Below, piece after piece: positions 15,619 through 23,492 of a stretch of 34,748 nucleotides of DNA. The notes under the pieces are model-generated. The model did no database searches. It saw only the letters and a list, made by a program, of their open reading frames with translations, and was not told where the DNA came from. Position numbers and translations under genes: made by a program. This DNA is from Sulfurospirillum sp964441765. GTDB lineage: Bacteria > Campylobacterota > Campylobacteria > Campylobacterales > Sulfurospirillaceae. The stretch lies in contig CAYTVI010000014.1 in assembly GCA_964441765.1 (NCBI GenBank), positions 1 through 34,748 on the forward strand, in the 5' to 3' direction. The first letter of the stretch is position 1; every line of letters starts with the position of its first letter.

Positions 15619-17055
15619 ATGATGCTTATGATTGAACATTTAATGCATTTTTTATTTGTATTAAGTATAAGTTACTATTTTATGAGTGCGATGCAGTGGT
15701 ATTCTTATCGTTTAGAGCGCGTTGTTTTTCATTTTCACCGTTACGATTGGCATGGGTATTTTTTTGTCATACCTTTATGTTTATATTATATTCTACCTTC
15801 GTTATTTACTTATGGGCTTTATCTTTTATATCCGATTGCTCTTTTTTTATGGTCTCGTAAATTAGATAAAAAACTTGCTTTTACTGCACGTGTAAAACGA
15901 TTTTTTCTTTTTCTCTTTTTTGCGATTATCTTTCAAACTATTCTGTGTTTACAGCTTGAGATTTGCTCCAAATTAGGTGTTGTTCTTCCTCTTTTGATAG
16001 CTCATTTTGCTTCGGTGATGTTTGAAAAAATTGCTTTTGAGGGCTTTAAAAAAGAAGCACGTACTAAACTTCAAAGTATGCCAGAGCTTAAAGTGGTTGC
16101 CATTACGGCGAGTTATGGTAAAACCAGTATCAAAAATTTTTTAGCGCACATCTTATCTTCCTCTTTTGATGTCTATGCTACACCACGCAGTGTTAACACG
16201 CTTGGAGGTATTGTTAAAGATATCAATGAATCTCTTCCTGCTCATACACAGATTTATATTGTAGAAGCAGGAGCAAGAGAACGTGGTGATATCGATGAAA
16301 TAGCACAGCTCGTCAATCCTCATATCGCTATTGTTGGGCGTATTGGTGAACAGCATATTGAGTATTTTAAAACATTGGAAAATATTCGTAATACCAAGAT
16401 GGAACTTTTACACTCCTCTCGTTTAGAAAAAGCGTTTGTCCATGAAAGTGCTCATGTTAAGCCCGATGATAAAACAGTTGTTTTTGGCTCTGACATACGA
16501 AATATCAATGCAACACTTGATGGAACATCCTTTGAACTGCTTCTTGATGGAGAGTGGGTTGGCTTTACATGTAAACTTCTAGGTGATTTTAATGCGATTA
16601 ATCTTGCAGCAGCCATTCATGTTGCAAAATCACTTGGTGTTAAAATTGAGACGATTCAAGCGTCTCTTTTGGGACTTAAAAGTGTGGAGCATCGGTTACA
16701 AAAAATTGAAGCAGGCGGGAAGCTCATTATCGATGATAGTTTTAATGGCAATTTAGAAGGAATGCTAAGTTCATACGAACTCATCGCAACGTATGTTGGA
16801 CGTAAAGTGATTATCACGCCAGGCATCATTGAAAGCACAGAAGAGGCAAATAGAATATTGGCTCAAAAGATAGATAGTATTTTTGATGTGGTTATTTTAA
16901 CGGGAAAAAGCAATACAGCTTTACTAGACGAACACATACAACGACCTGAAAAAATCATTTTAGCCGATAAGTCAGAATTACAATCTCTTTTAGCTCAAAA
17001 AACAATTCCAGGCGATGTGATACTTTTCTCTAACGACGCACCAAGTTTTATCTAA
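15619..17055 (+). CDS. murF: Membrane-anchored MurF (UDP-MurNAc-tripeptide--D-Ala-D-Ala ligase)
   Basis: Mur-ligase that adds D-Ala-D-Ala to UDP-MurNAc-tripeptide. The ATP loop is ITASYGKTS (162-170, a TGSxGKT variant), followed by TPRSVNTLGG, EAGARERGDID, GRIGEQHIEYF and the C-terminal LIIDDSFNGN. Residues 1-140 are not the usual substrate-binding domain: they contain about four hydrophobic helices (near 8-26, 46-78, 94-112, 118-136), so the enzyme is probably tied to the inner membrane. The same layout is, from memory, standard in Campylobacterota. Length 478 aa is close to E. coli MurF (452). Doubled ATGATG start directly after the acyP stop. It closes the rightward operon. Confidence 0.9.
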   Translation: MMLMIEHLMHFLFVLSISYYFMSAMQWYSYRLERVVFHFHRYDWHGYFFVIPLCLYYILPSLFTYGLYLLYPIALFLWSRKLDKKLAFTARVKRFFLFLFFAIIFQTILCLQLEICSKLGVVLPLLIAHFASVMFEKIAFEGFKKEARTKLQSMPELKVVAITASYGKTSIKNFLAHILSSSFDVYATPRSVNTLGGIVKDINESLPAHTQIYIVEAGARERGDIDEIAQLVNPHIAIVGRIGEQHIEYFKTLENIRNTKMELLHSSRLEKAFVHESAHVKPDDKTVVFGSDIRNINATLDGTSFELLLDGEWVGFTCKLLGDFNAINLAAAIHVAKSLGVKIETIQASLLGLKSVEHRLQKIEAGGKLIIDDSFNGNLEGMLSSYELIATYVGRKVIITPGIIESTEEANRILAQKIDSIFDVVILTGKSNTALLDEHIQRPEKIILADKSELQSLLAQKTIPGDVILFSNDAPSFI

Positions 17056-17080
17056 AAAGTGACACATAACGCCCTTTTTG

Positions 17081-17101
17081 TTATATGATTATTATATGAT
17101 T
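17081..17101. repeat. Tandem 10-bp direct repeat upstream of pta
   Basis: TTATATGATT occurs at 17081-17090 and again at 17092-17101, 11 bp apart, about one helical turn. Each copy includes TATGAT, a plausible -10, and TTGTTA sits at 17078. The 117-nt murF-pta gap also contains AAAAAGCTTTTT at 17139. It could be a tandem activator/repressor site or a pair of alternate -10 boxes for pta-ackA. I cannot decide between them; no clear intrinsic terminator for murF is visible. Confidence 0.45.
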
Positions 17102-17172
17102 GTACTATTATTAAAAAAAACTTTTAGGGCTGTTATACAAAAAGCTTTTTAAGATAAAACAGGGGGCAACAG

Positions 17173-19281
17173 ATGAAAACAAAGAGTCTGTACATCTCAT
17201 CGCTTGAACCATCAGCGGGTAGTCTGATTGTAGCTATGGGAATTATGGAGCTATTAAAAGGGCGTCTTGGTAAAGTAGCCTTTTTTAGACCCGTTATCGG
17301 TGATGGTAAAGAAATCGATAAAGATATTGATTTTATGCTTGAACATTATGCGCTAGGCATGGATTACAAAGAGACATACGGATACACTGTAAGCGAGGTA
17401 GAGAGTTTAATCGCTGATAATAAATTTCATGAAGTCTTAGAACATCTTATTGAAAAGTTTAAAACCTTAGAAAGTCAGTATGACTTTGTTCTCATCGAAG
17501 GGCTCAATCAATCAAATTTCTCCAATACACTTGATTTTGATATCAATCTTGCTATCGCTAAAAACCTTAGTAGCCCCTTTATTAGTATCTTAAAAGGTAA
17601 ATCAAAAGGGGTTAAAGAGGTTGTTGATGAAATTCATATCGAAGCAGAAGCGATTAAAGGTGCTGGGTGTCAACACTTTGCAACGTTTGTCAATCGCTTA
17701 GGTGAATATGAAGCAGAAGAGCTCAAAGAATTACATGTAAAAGAGCCCATTCAAAATGCTCCTGTTTATTTTTTACCAGAAGTTCCTGAACTTGATACAC
17801 CAACGGTAGCTGAAATAAAGAAGAAACTTGGCTGTATGCATATTTTTGGGGAAGAAAAAGATTTAAGACGTGTTGTCAAACAAAGTCGAATTGCGGCTAT
17901 GAAATTAGAAAACTTTTTAGAGTATATCCAAGATGGTGATTTGGTCATTACGCCAGGTGACCGTTCGGATATTATCGTAGGGTGTTTAAGTACCGTCTTT
18001 TCTAAAAATTACCCAAATATTTCAGGTATTTTACTGACAGGTGGCATTTTGCCACATAAATCTATTAACAAAATGTTCGCTGGCTTTAGTGATTTTTCTG
18101 TACCTATTTTAAGCGTTGATGCTGATACGTATACAACGGCAGTGAATGTTGCAAATGTTCCTGCAACAATTACAGCACAAAGTGTTCGAAAAATCGCACT
18201 TGCTATGGGACTTTTTTCATCCAATGTTAATATTAAAGAGATTGAAACACGCATCAGTACGGAATCATCTTCCAGTGCAGTTACGCCTATTATGTTTGAA
18301 TATGCGCTGTTTGAGCGTGCAAGAAGCAATCGTAAAAAGATTGTTCTGCCTGAAAGTAATGATGAGCGCATCTTGCGTGCAACAGAGATACTTTTACGAC
18401 GCGATGTTGCGGATATTATTTTATTGGGTGTTAAAGAAGAAGTTTTACATAAGAGTGCAACCCTTGGTCTTGATATTGCTAAAGCGACCATTATTGATCC
18501 GATGAACTCTTCTTTAATGGAAGAGTATATTGAAGCATTTTATGAGATGCGAAAAGCCAAAGGGCTTTCTTTAGATGTGGCACGCGATAGTATGATGATG
18601 AAAAACTATTTTGCAACGATGATGGTGCAACAAGGTCATGCAGATGGTATGGTCTCAGGTGCTATTCATACCACACAAGAGACCATCCGTCCAGCCCTTC
18701 AAATCATCAAAACAAAACCAGGTATTTCTATCGTTTCAAGCCTTTTCTTTATGTGTTTAGACACAAGAGTGCTTGTTTATGGAGATTGTGCGGTAAATCA
18801 AGACCCAAATGCTGAAGAATTAGCACAAATTGCCATATCTTCAGCCGATACGGCGATGATGTTTGGCATAGAGCCAAAAATAGCCATGCTTTCTTACTCG
18901 ACAGGTGATTCTGGTAAGGGTGAAGAGGTTGAAAAAGTACGCTTGGCAACTAAGATTGTTAAAGAAAAACGTCCTGATTTACTGGTGGAAGGTCCTATTC
19001 AGTATGATGCTGCGATTGACCCTGATGTGGCAAAGACAAAACTACCAAATTCTAAAGTAGCAGGACAAGCGACAATTTTCATCTTCCCTGATTTAAATAC
19101 AGGAAATAACACCTATAAAGCCGTACAAAGAAGTTCAGGTGCGGTTGCAATTGGTCCCGTTTTACAAGGCTTACGAAAACCGGTCAATGATTTAAGTCGA
19201 GGCTGTTTGGTTCCAGATATCGTCAATACCGTAGCCATTACTGCCATTCAAGCACAAACTAACAACGGAGAAAATCAGTGA
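17173..19281 (+). CDS. pta: Phosphate acetyltransferase, long DRTGG-containing form
   Basis: Converts acetyl-CoA and phosphate to acetyl phosphate; with AckA it forms the acetate/ATP pathway, reversible for acetate activation. Three domains are present: an N-terminal BioD-like P-loop fold (about 1-210; its loop EPSAGSL lacks the usual GKT), a DRTGG regulatory domain (about 215-330), and the catalytic PTA_PTB domain (from about 372; EYALFERARSNRKKIVLPE, then GPIQYDAAIDPDVA and FPDLNTGNNTYKAVQRS). Length 702 aa matches the E. coli-type enzyme (714 aa). A strong SD AGGGGG at 17161 precedes the ATG. The stop overlaps ackA as GTGA. Confidence 0.97.
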   Translation: MKTKSLYISSLEPSAGSLIVAMGIMELLKGRLGKVAFFRPVIGDGKEIDKDIDFMLEHYALGMDYKETYGYTVSEVESLIADNKFHEVLEHLIEKFKTLESQYDFVLIEGLNQSNFSNTLDFDINLAIAKNLSSPFISILKGKSKGVKEVVDEIHIEAEAIKGAGCQHFATFVNRLGEYEAEELKELHVKEPIQNAPVYFLPEVPELDTPTVAEIKKKLGCMHIFGEEKDLRRVVKQSRIAAMKLENFLEYIQDGDLVITPGDRSDIIVGCLSTVFSKNYPNISGILLTGGILPHKSINKMFAGFSDFSVPILSVDADTYTTAVNVANVPATITAQSVRKIALAMGLFSSNVNIKEIETRISTESSSSAVTPIMFEYALFERARSNRKKIVLPESNDERILRATEILLRRDVADIILLGVKEEVLHKSATLGLDIAKATIIDPMNSSLMEEYIEAFYEMRKAKGLSLDVARDSMMMKNYFATMMVQQGHADGMVSGAIHTTQETIRPALQIIKTKPGISIVSSLFFMCLDTRVLVYGDCAVNQDPNAEELAQIAISSADTAMMFGIEPKIAMLSYSTGDSGKGEEVEKVRLATKIVKEKRPDLLVEGPIQYDAAIDPDVAKTKLPNSKVAGQATIFIFPDLNTGNNTYKAVQRSSGAVAIGPVLQGLRKPVNDLSRGCLVPDIVNTVAITAIQAQTNNGENQ

Positions 19282-20483
19282 AGATTTTAGTTTTAAATGC
19301 AGGAAGTTCTTCTATAAAATACCAACTCTTCGAAATGAATGACAATCGTGTTTTAGCCAGTGGTTTAATTGAAAAAATCGGCGAAAGCGATTCTTTGGCG
19401 AAGATAAAATACACAGATAATGCAGGAAGTGAGCAAAAAATTGAGAGAGAAGGAAGCATCAAAAATCATGATGTTGCTTTGGGAATTATCAGTGCATTAC
19501 TCATTGAATCAAGCGTTATTCATGATTTAAATGAACTAGGAGGCATAGGGCACCGTGTTGTTCAAGGAGGTTCACTTTTTCGCAAACCCACCCTTGTAAC
19601 ACCTGAAGTCATTGAAGGGATAGAAAAATTAATCCCCTTAGCTCCTTTACACAACCCTGGCCATTTAGCGGGTATGAAAGTCTCACTGGAGCAAAGTCCA
19701 AGTGTTCCTCAAGTAGCAGTGTTTGATACTGCTTTTCATGCGACACTCCCAGAATATGCTTATTTGTACGCACTTCCTTATAAACTCTATACCGATGCAA
19801 ATGTACGAAGATATGGATTTCATGGAACATCACACCATTTTATTGTGAAAGAAGCGGCAAAATATTTAAATAAGCCACTAAATGAACTCAATGCTATTAC
19901 CCTGCACTTAGGCAATGGTGCAAGCATGTGTGCGGTCAAAAATGGTCAAAGTGTTGATACAACGATGGGATTAACACCACTTGAAGGTCTCATCATGGGA
20001 ACGCGCAGTGGCGATATTGACCCAGCGATTATGTTCTATCTCGCACGTACACAGGGCTATACTATCGATGATTTGGATAAGCTTTTAAACAAAGAGAGCG
20101 GGCTCAAAGGTATTTGTGGCAATAACGATATGAGAGAAATCGGTAAAATGGCACAAGAGGGCAATGCACAAGCCAAACTAGCACTTGAGATGTTTAATTA
20201 CCGTATTAAAAAATACATCGGCTCTTACAGCGCTGTTTTAGGACGTGTGGATTGTATTATTTTTACGGGTGGTATCGGTGAAAATGATGCTGATGTAAGG
20301 TTAAATAGCTGTAGTGAACTCCAAAACTTAGGCATTGAAATTGATGCGATTGTCAATAATCAACGCTGTTCAAAAATCACTAAAATCAGCACAGAAAATT
20401 CCCCTGTGAAAGTCTTAGTTATTCCTACTAATGAAGAGTTAGAAATCGCACTTCAAACACAAGACGTGATTCAAGCTCGTTAA
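19278..20483 (+). CDS. ackA: Acetate kinase
   Basis: Transfers phosphate between acetyl phosphate and ADP, giving acetate and ATP. Begins MKILVLNAGSSSIKYQLF, the family N-terminus. Other motifs are HRVVQGG, FDTAFHATLP, RRYGFHGTSHH (catalytic His/Arg region), TLHLGNGASMCA and FTGGIGEND near the C-terminus. Length 401 aa is standard. The start is GTG at 19278 within GTGA overlapping the pta stop, with GGAG about 7 nt upstream, so the two enzymes are made together. Transcription ends at the hairpin 10 nt downstream. Confidence 0.98.
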   Translation: MKILVLNAGSSSIKYQLFEMNDNRVLASGLIEKIGESDSLAKIKYTDNAGSEQKIEREGSIKNHDVALGIISALLIESSVIHDLNELGGIGHRVVQGGSLFRKPTLVTPEVIEGIEKLIPLAPLHNPGHLAGMKVSLEQSPSVPQVAVFDTAFHATLPEYAYLYALPYKLYTDANVRRYGFHGTSHHFIVKEAAKYLNKPLNELNAITLHLGNGASMCAVKNGQSVDTTMGLTPLEGLIMGTRSGDIDPAIMFYLARTQGYTIDDLDKLLNKESGLKGICGNNDMREIGKMAQEGNAQAKLALEMFNYRIKKYIGSYSAVLGRVDCIIFTGGIGENDADVRLNSCSELQNLGIEIDAIVNNQRCSKITKISTENSPVKVLVIPTNEELEIALQTQDVIQAR

Positions 20484-20492
20484 ATTTTAGTT

Positions 20493-20525
20493 TTACATGT
20501 AGAGATATAACTTCTCTACATGTAA
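20493..20525. terminator. 13-bp hairpin between convergent ackA and yqeY, built from two palindrome copies
   Basis: Arms TTACATGTAGAGA (20493-20505) and its exact complement (20513-20525) enclose a 7-nt loop. The site lies 10 nt after the ackA stop and 7 nt before the yqeY stop, on opposite strands, so it can end both transcripts. Flanking T/A tracts are short. Each arm contains one TACATGTA, so the terminator is an inverted pair of the repeated palindrome. Confidence 0.75.
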
Positions 20526-20532
20526 TAACTGT

Positions 20533-20982
20533 TTATGCTTCTAAAATCTCTTTTGCAATGCTGTTTATTCGCTTTCCATCTGCTACGCCTGCACACTCTG
20601 CGAGTACTAAAGGCATAATTTTACCAATCTCTTTTAGACTCGTTGCACCAACGGCTTGAATGTGCTTTGAAATGATGGCACGTAAGGCTTCATCGCTAAG
20701 TTGTGCAGGAAGATACATTTTTAAAATAGTCGCTTCTACCATCTCTTTTTCATATAAATCATCTCTTTGAGCTTCTTTAAAGGCTGTTGCAGCATCTTCA
20801 CGTTGTTTGAGTGATTTTTGGATAATTTTGATGATATCCGCATCACTTAGCTCTTTGCGCTCATCGACTTCGATTTGTTTTAAAGAACTCATTAAAAAAC
20901 GAATGGCATCACGTTTGAAATTGTCTTTTTGTTTCATAGCTTCTTTAAGGTCATTTTGAAGTTGTTCTTTTAGTGCCGACAT
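20533..20982 (-). CDS. GatB/YqeY domain-containing protein
   Basis: Cytosolic 149-aa protein consisting only of the YqeY/GatB C-terminal helical domain (COG1610), a tRNA-binding module of the tRNA amidotransferase. Typical features are the N-terminal LKEQLQNDLKEAMKQKD, RDAIRFLMSSLKQIEVDER and the C-terminal EIGKIMPLVLAECAGVADGKRINSIAKEIL. The function of the stand-alone form is not established. It is a single gene, divergent from flgH across a 73-nt gap, with AAGGG before the ATG. It is convergent with ackA. Confidence 0.9.
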   Translation of the reverse strand: MSALKEQLQNDLKEAMKQKDNFKRDAIRFLMSSLKQIEVDERKELSDADIIKIIQKSLKQREDAATAFKEAQRDDLYEKEMVEATILKMYLPAQLSDEALRAIISKHIQAVGATSLKEIGKIMPLVLAECAGVADGKRINSIAKEILEA

Positions 20983-20991
20983 CTTTTTCCC

Positions 20992-21008
20992 TTGGAATAA
21001 ATTTTGCT
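20992..21008 (+). promoter_or_regulatory. Sigma-54 type promoter for flgH
   Basis: TTGGAAT followed by TTTTGCT gives GG at 20994-20995 and GC at 21006-21007, separated by exactly 10 nt, the invariant -24/-12 spacing of RpoN promoters. It lies 48 nt before the flgH ATG. Hook and basal-body genes of Campylobacter and Helicobacter are RpoN dependent, so the context fits. The -24 element lacks the preferred C (TGGC), so strength is uncertain. Confidence 0.65.
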
Positions 21009-21021
21009 GTCTATTTTATTG

Positions 21022-21027
21022 TATAAT
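21022..21027 (+). promoter_or_regulatory. Consensus sigma-70 -10 hexamer upstream of flgH
   Basis: A perfect TATAAT lies 28 nt before the flgH start, giving a predicted start near 21034 and leaving the GGAG SD intact. No -35 box at proper distance is seen. It may be a second promoter or a chance match in an AT-rich gap; the RpoN-type element 14 nt upstream is the better contextual candidate. Confidence 0.35.
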
Positions 21028-21055
21028 AATAAAAAATCGAATTAAATGGAGTGAG

Positions 21056-21763
21056 ATGAAAAGCTTTACATGTAGCGTTGTTGCGACATTTTTTCTGCTA
21101 GGGTGTGCATCCCATCCTGTTGATCCAAAAATAACGATGAAGCCGCCTGCATATGTTGAAGAGATGCCCTCTCGTGTCAATGACAATATGGGCACACGTC
21201 CAGGAAGTCTTTTTGGACAAGGAGAAAATCCTTTGTTTGCTGATTTGAAAGCGATGCATGTGAATGATGTTGTCACCGTGACGATTACTGAAAAAACAGC
21301 ACAATCTTCTTCTGGTAAAAAATCTTTAGAGAAAGAGAGTTCAAGCAATCTAGGCGCTGGTATTACAACAGCGACAGGAGGAGGAGTCTTAGGAAGTGTT
21401 TCAAATCAGCTCAATAAAGTTGGAAGTATTGGTTTTGAAGCAGGTTCAAATAATGCATTTGCGGGAACAGGTACTAATACCCGTAATGAAAGTTTTACCA
21501 CAACCATCTCAGCGCGTATTATTAAGGTTCTCAACAATGGCAATTATTTTATTGAAGGAAGTAGAGAACTTTTAATCAATGGTGAAAAACAGCTCGTTCA
21601 AATCAGCGGTGTAATTAGACCTTATGATATCGACCAACACAACAATGTAGATTCTAAATATATTGCTGATGCAAAAATATTGTATAAAACAGAAGGCGAT
21701 ATCGACCAATCAACAACACGACCATGGGGTTCTAAATTTATGGAATCTGTCTGGCCATTTTAA
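21056..21763 (+). CDS. flgH: Flagellar basal body L-ring protein FlgH
   Basis: Outer-membrane lipoprotein forming the L-ring bushing around the flagellar rod. The signal peptide ends in the lipobox LLGC with lipidated C17. The body shows the FlgH signature: NPLFADLKAMHVNDVVTVTI, then Ser/Gly-rich ring segments and NGNYFIEGSRELLINGE, and ISGVIRPYDI. Length 235 aa is typical. SD GGAG is 6 nt before the ATG, and an RpoN-type promoter is upstream. flgI is not adjacent; basal-body genes are scattered in Campylobacterota. A 146-aa gene follows 11 nt later, probably in the same transcript. Confidence 0.97.
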   Translation: MKSFTCSVVATFFLLGCASHPVDPKITMKPPAYVEEMPSRVNDNMGTRPGSLFGQGENPLFADLKAMHVNDVVTVTITEKTAQSSSGKKSLEKESSSNLGAGITTATGGGVLGSVSNQLNKVGSIGFEAGSNNAFAGTGTNTRNESFTTTISARIIKVLNNGNYFIEGSRELLINGEKQLVQISGVIRPYDIDQHNNVDSKYIADAKILYKTEGDIDQSTTRPWGSKFMESVWPF

Positions 21764-21774
21764 AGGAAAAAAAC

Positions 21775-22215
21775 GTGCAAATACAACCACCTGAATATCT
21801 TTTACGAGATAAAATATTTAAATCCAAAGATGTTATTGTAGGGCTTAAATATTTTGGCGCAAGCTTTGATAAAATAAAAACAAACACACCTGAGCGTGCG
21901 AGAGCCATCGTTATTGGTTATAAAGCATGGAAATTAGGACTTAACGAAACACAACTACGTTCTGTATGCCAAAAAAAGATTGATGACAAAGAAATTATTG
22001 AACTTTTAGAGTACAAAGAAAAAAAGAGCATTCGGAGTTGGAGTATTTCGACAAAGATTAAAGAAGCTGATTATGCCGTTAAAATAGGGCGTATGTGGTC
22101 TAAAAAACTAGGTGCTATTTGTTTAATTGCTGGTTTAGGACAAAAAGAGCTAATTGAACTTGCTAAAAATGAATTTAAAGATGCTCTAGATTGCACCATT
22201 CCAAAAGAGTTTTAG
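21775..22215 (+). CDS. Hypothetical protein of 146 aa, downstream of flgH
   Basis: I do not recognise this protein. It starts with GTG at 21775, preceded by AAAGGA overlapping the flgH stop with 7-nt spacing, so co-translation with flgH is likely. It is basic, has no signal peptide and no membrane segment, and looks largely helical. Local features are DKIFKSKDVIVGLKYFG, IGYKAWKLGLNETQLRSVC, RSWSISTKIKEADYAVKIGR and IAGLGQKELIEL. Two cysteines are isolated, so no metal cluster is evident. The flagellar operon position suggests a flagellum-related cytosolic role, which is only guilt by association. Transcription ends at the following hairpin. Confidence 0.75.
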   Translation: MQIQPPEYLLRDKIFKSKDVIVGLKYFGASFDKIKTNTPERARAIVIGYKAWKLGLNETQLRSVCQKKIDDKEIIELLEYKEKKSIRSWSISTKIKEADYAVKIGRMWSKKLGAICLIAGLGQKELIELAKNEFKDALDCTIPKEF

Positions 22216-22221
22216 ATTTAC

Positions 22222-22256
22222 ATGTAAAGATGTTTTAATCTAAAACGTCTTTACAT
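22222..22256. terminator. 16-bp hairpin between the hypothetical gene and the GspF-type gene
   Basis: Left arm 22222-22237 (ATGTAAAGATGTTTTA) pairs with 22241-22256 across a 3-nt loop, with a single G-T wobble. It starts 7 nt after the plus-strand stop and includes the last codons of the minus-strand gene, so it can terminate both converging transcripts. The left side overlaps a perfect TTTACATGTAAA at 22217-22228. Confidence 0.7.
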
Positions 22257-23492
22257 CTTGACCGCTTTTGCCATATCCCACATAGGCATAAAAATTCCCA
22301 AAGCCATTAAAAGAACCATTCCCGCAATAAATCCAAGTAAAATAGGCTCGATATAACTTGCGATATTATCAATGATTTGATTAAAGCGTGATTTGAGGTA
22401 GTGTGTCACTTTTTCAAGCATTTTATCCAGTGTTCCACTTTGCTCACCCGCTTGAATCATCTGTATTAACATTCCCTCTAGTAATCCCGTATCTCGAAAA
22501 GCCTCTGTGAGTGAAACACCACGTTGCACTGAGATTTTGACCGCAGAAAGTCTTTTTTTAAGATGGGTATTATCTAAGGTTAAGAGTGATGTATCGAGTG
22601 CATCAGCAATAGGAATACCTGCACGAATAAGCTCTGTAAAAACTAAGGTGAAGCGACTGAGTGTCGCGTAGAAAATAATATCACCAATAAGGTAAACTTT
22701 TAAAATGTATTTATCAAATCCTTTTTTAAACTCTTCGTTATTGTTAAGAAGATACTTGGTAAGAACGATAGAGCCAATAATCGCAGCAAGCAAATAAAGC
22801 CCGTAATTATTGATAAGGTTTTCCATAAAAAGAAGGATTTTAGTAGGAAGAGGAAGCTCTGCTTTTAATTTTGTAAAAATATCTTTAAATTTAGGAACAA
22901 CGTAAACCATCAAAATCGTAAAAGCAATGGCTATGGCTGTAACGACTGTTATAGGATAGCGAAGTGCTTTTTTAAATTTTTGGCGATTTTCCTCAATTTC
23001 TTCTAAAATTTCAGCAAGTTTTTCTAGGGATTCAGCCATGTTTCCAGTACTCTCTCCTAATTCTACCAATGCGATAGTCACATCTCCTACTTCATCACGA
23101 TATGCCATAAGTGCTTGCGTAAAGCTTAGTCCAGAGTTTAGGTCATCATTGACACTATCAAAAATTTCTTTGAGGGTATTATCAACAGTAGCATTTGCTA
23201 CTTCTTTAATGCTATCATGAATAGAGATACCAGCATTGGTCATAACACTGAGTTGCCTGATGGCAGCAATAAGACTTGGCATTTTGATTTTTTTATTGGT
23301 GATAGCACCAAAAAGCTTTGATTTAAATTCTACAAACTGTTCTTCAATTGGTGCAGAAGTCTCTTTTACGGTTAAGACAATACCGGGTATTTTAATTTTT
23401 GCAATAGCAATTGCATCGTTTTTATTAGGCGCTTTAAGGACACTTTTGAGTTTTTTACCCTTTGATAAGTAATTGACTTCAAAATATTTCAT
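22251..23492 (-). CDS. GspF/PilC-type inner-membrane platform protein (MshG / CtsF-like)
   Basis: Polytopic platform protein that couples the assembly ATPase to pilus or pseudopilus polymerisation. It has 413 aa: an N-terminal beta-rich domain (1-65, MKYFEVNYLSKGKKLK), then two T2SF repeats (about 75-195 and 275-400). Each ends in hydrophobic helices (about 172-193, 216-245, 380-402), with conserved ALVELGESTGNM and MIQAGEQSGTLD motifs. The start overlaps the ATPase stop by 4 nt. It is last in the I-J-K-L-M-N-E-G order and so corresponds to MshG of Vibrio and CtsF of C. jejuni. No pilin gene follows. Confidence 0.93.
   Translation of the reverse strand: MKYFEVNYLSKGKKLKSVLKAPNKNDAIAIAKIKIPGIVLTVKETSAPIEEQFVEFKSKLFGAITNKKIKMPSLIAAIRQLSVMTNAGISIHDSIKEVANATVDNTLKEIFDSVNDDLNSGLSFTQALMAYRDEVGDVTIALVELGESTGNMAESLEKLAEILEEIEENRQKFKKALRYPITVVTAIAIAFTILMVYVVPKFKDIFTKLKAELPLPTKILLFMENLINNYGLYLLAAIIGSIVLTKYLLNNNEEFKKGFDKYILKVYLIGDIIFYATLSRFTLVFTELIRAGIPIADALDTSLLTLDNTHLKKRLSAVKISVQRGVSLTEAFRDTGLLEGMLIQMIQAGEQSGTLDKMLEKVTHYLKSRFNQIIDNIASYIEPILLGFIAGMVLLMALGIFMPMWDMAKAVKM

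Noticed and set aside
18009..18491. 160-codon open frame antisense to pta
   Set aside because: It lies wholly within the confidently coded catalytic/DRTGG region of pta, has no SD or recognisable motif, and its composition is that of a complementary shadow.
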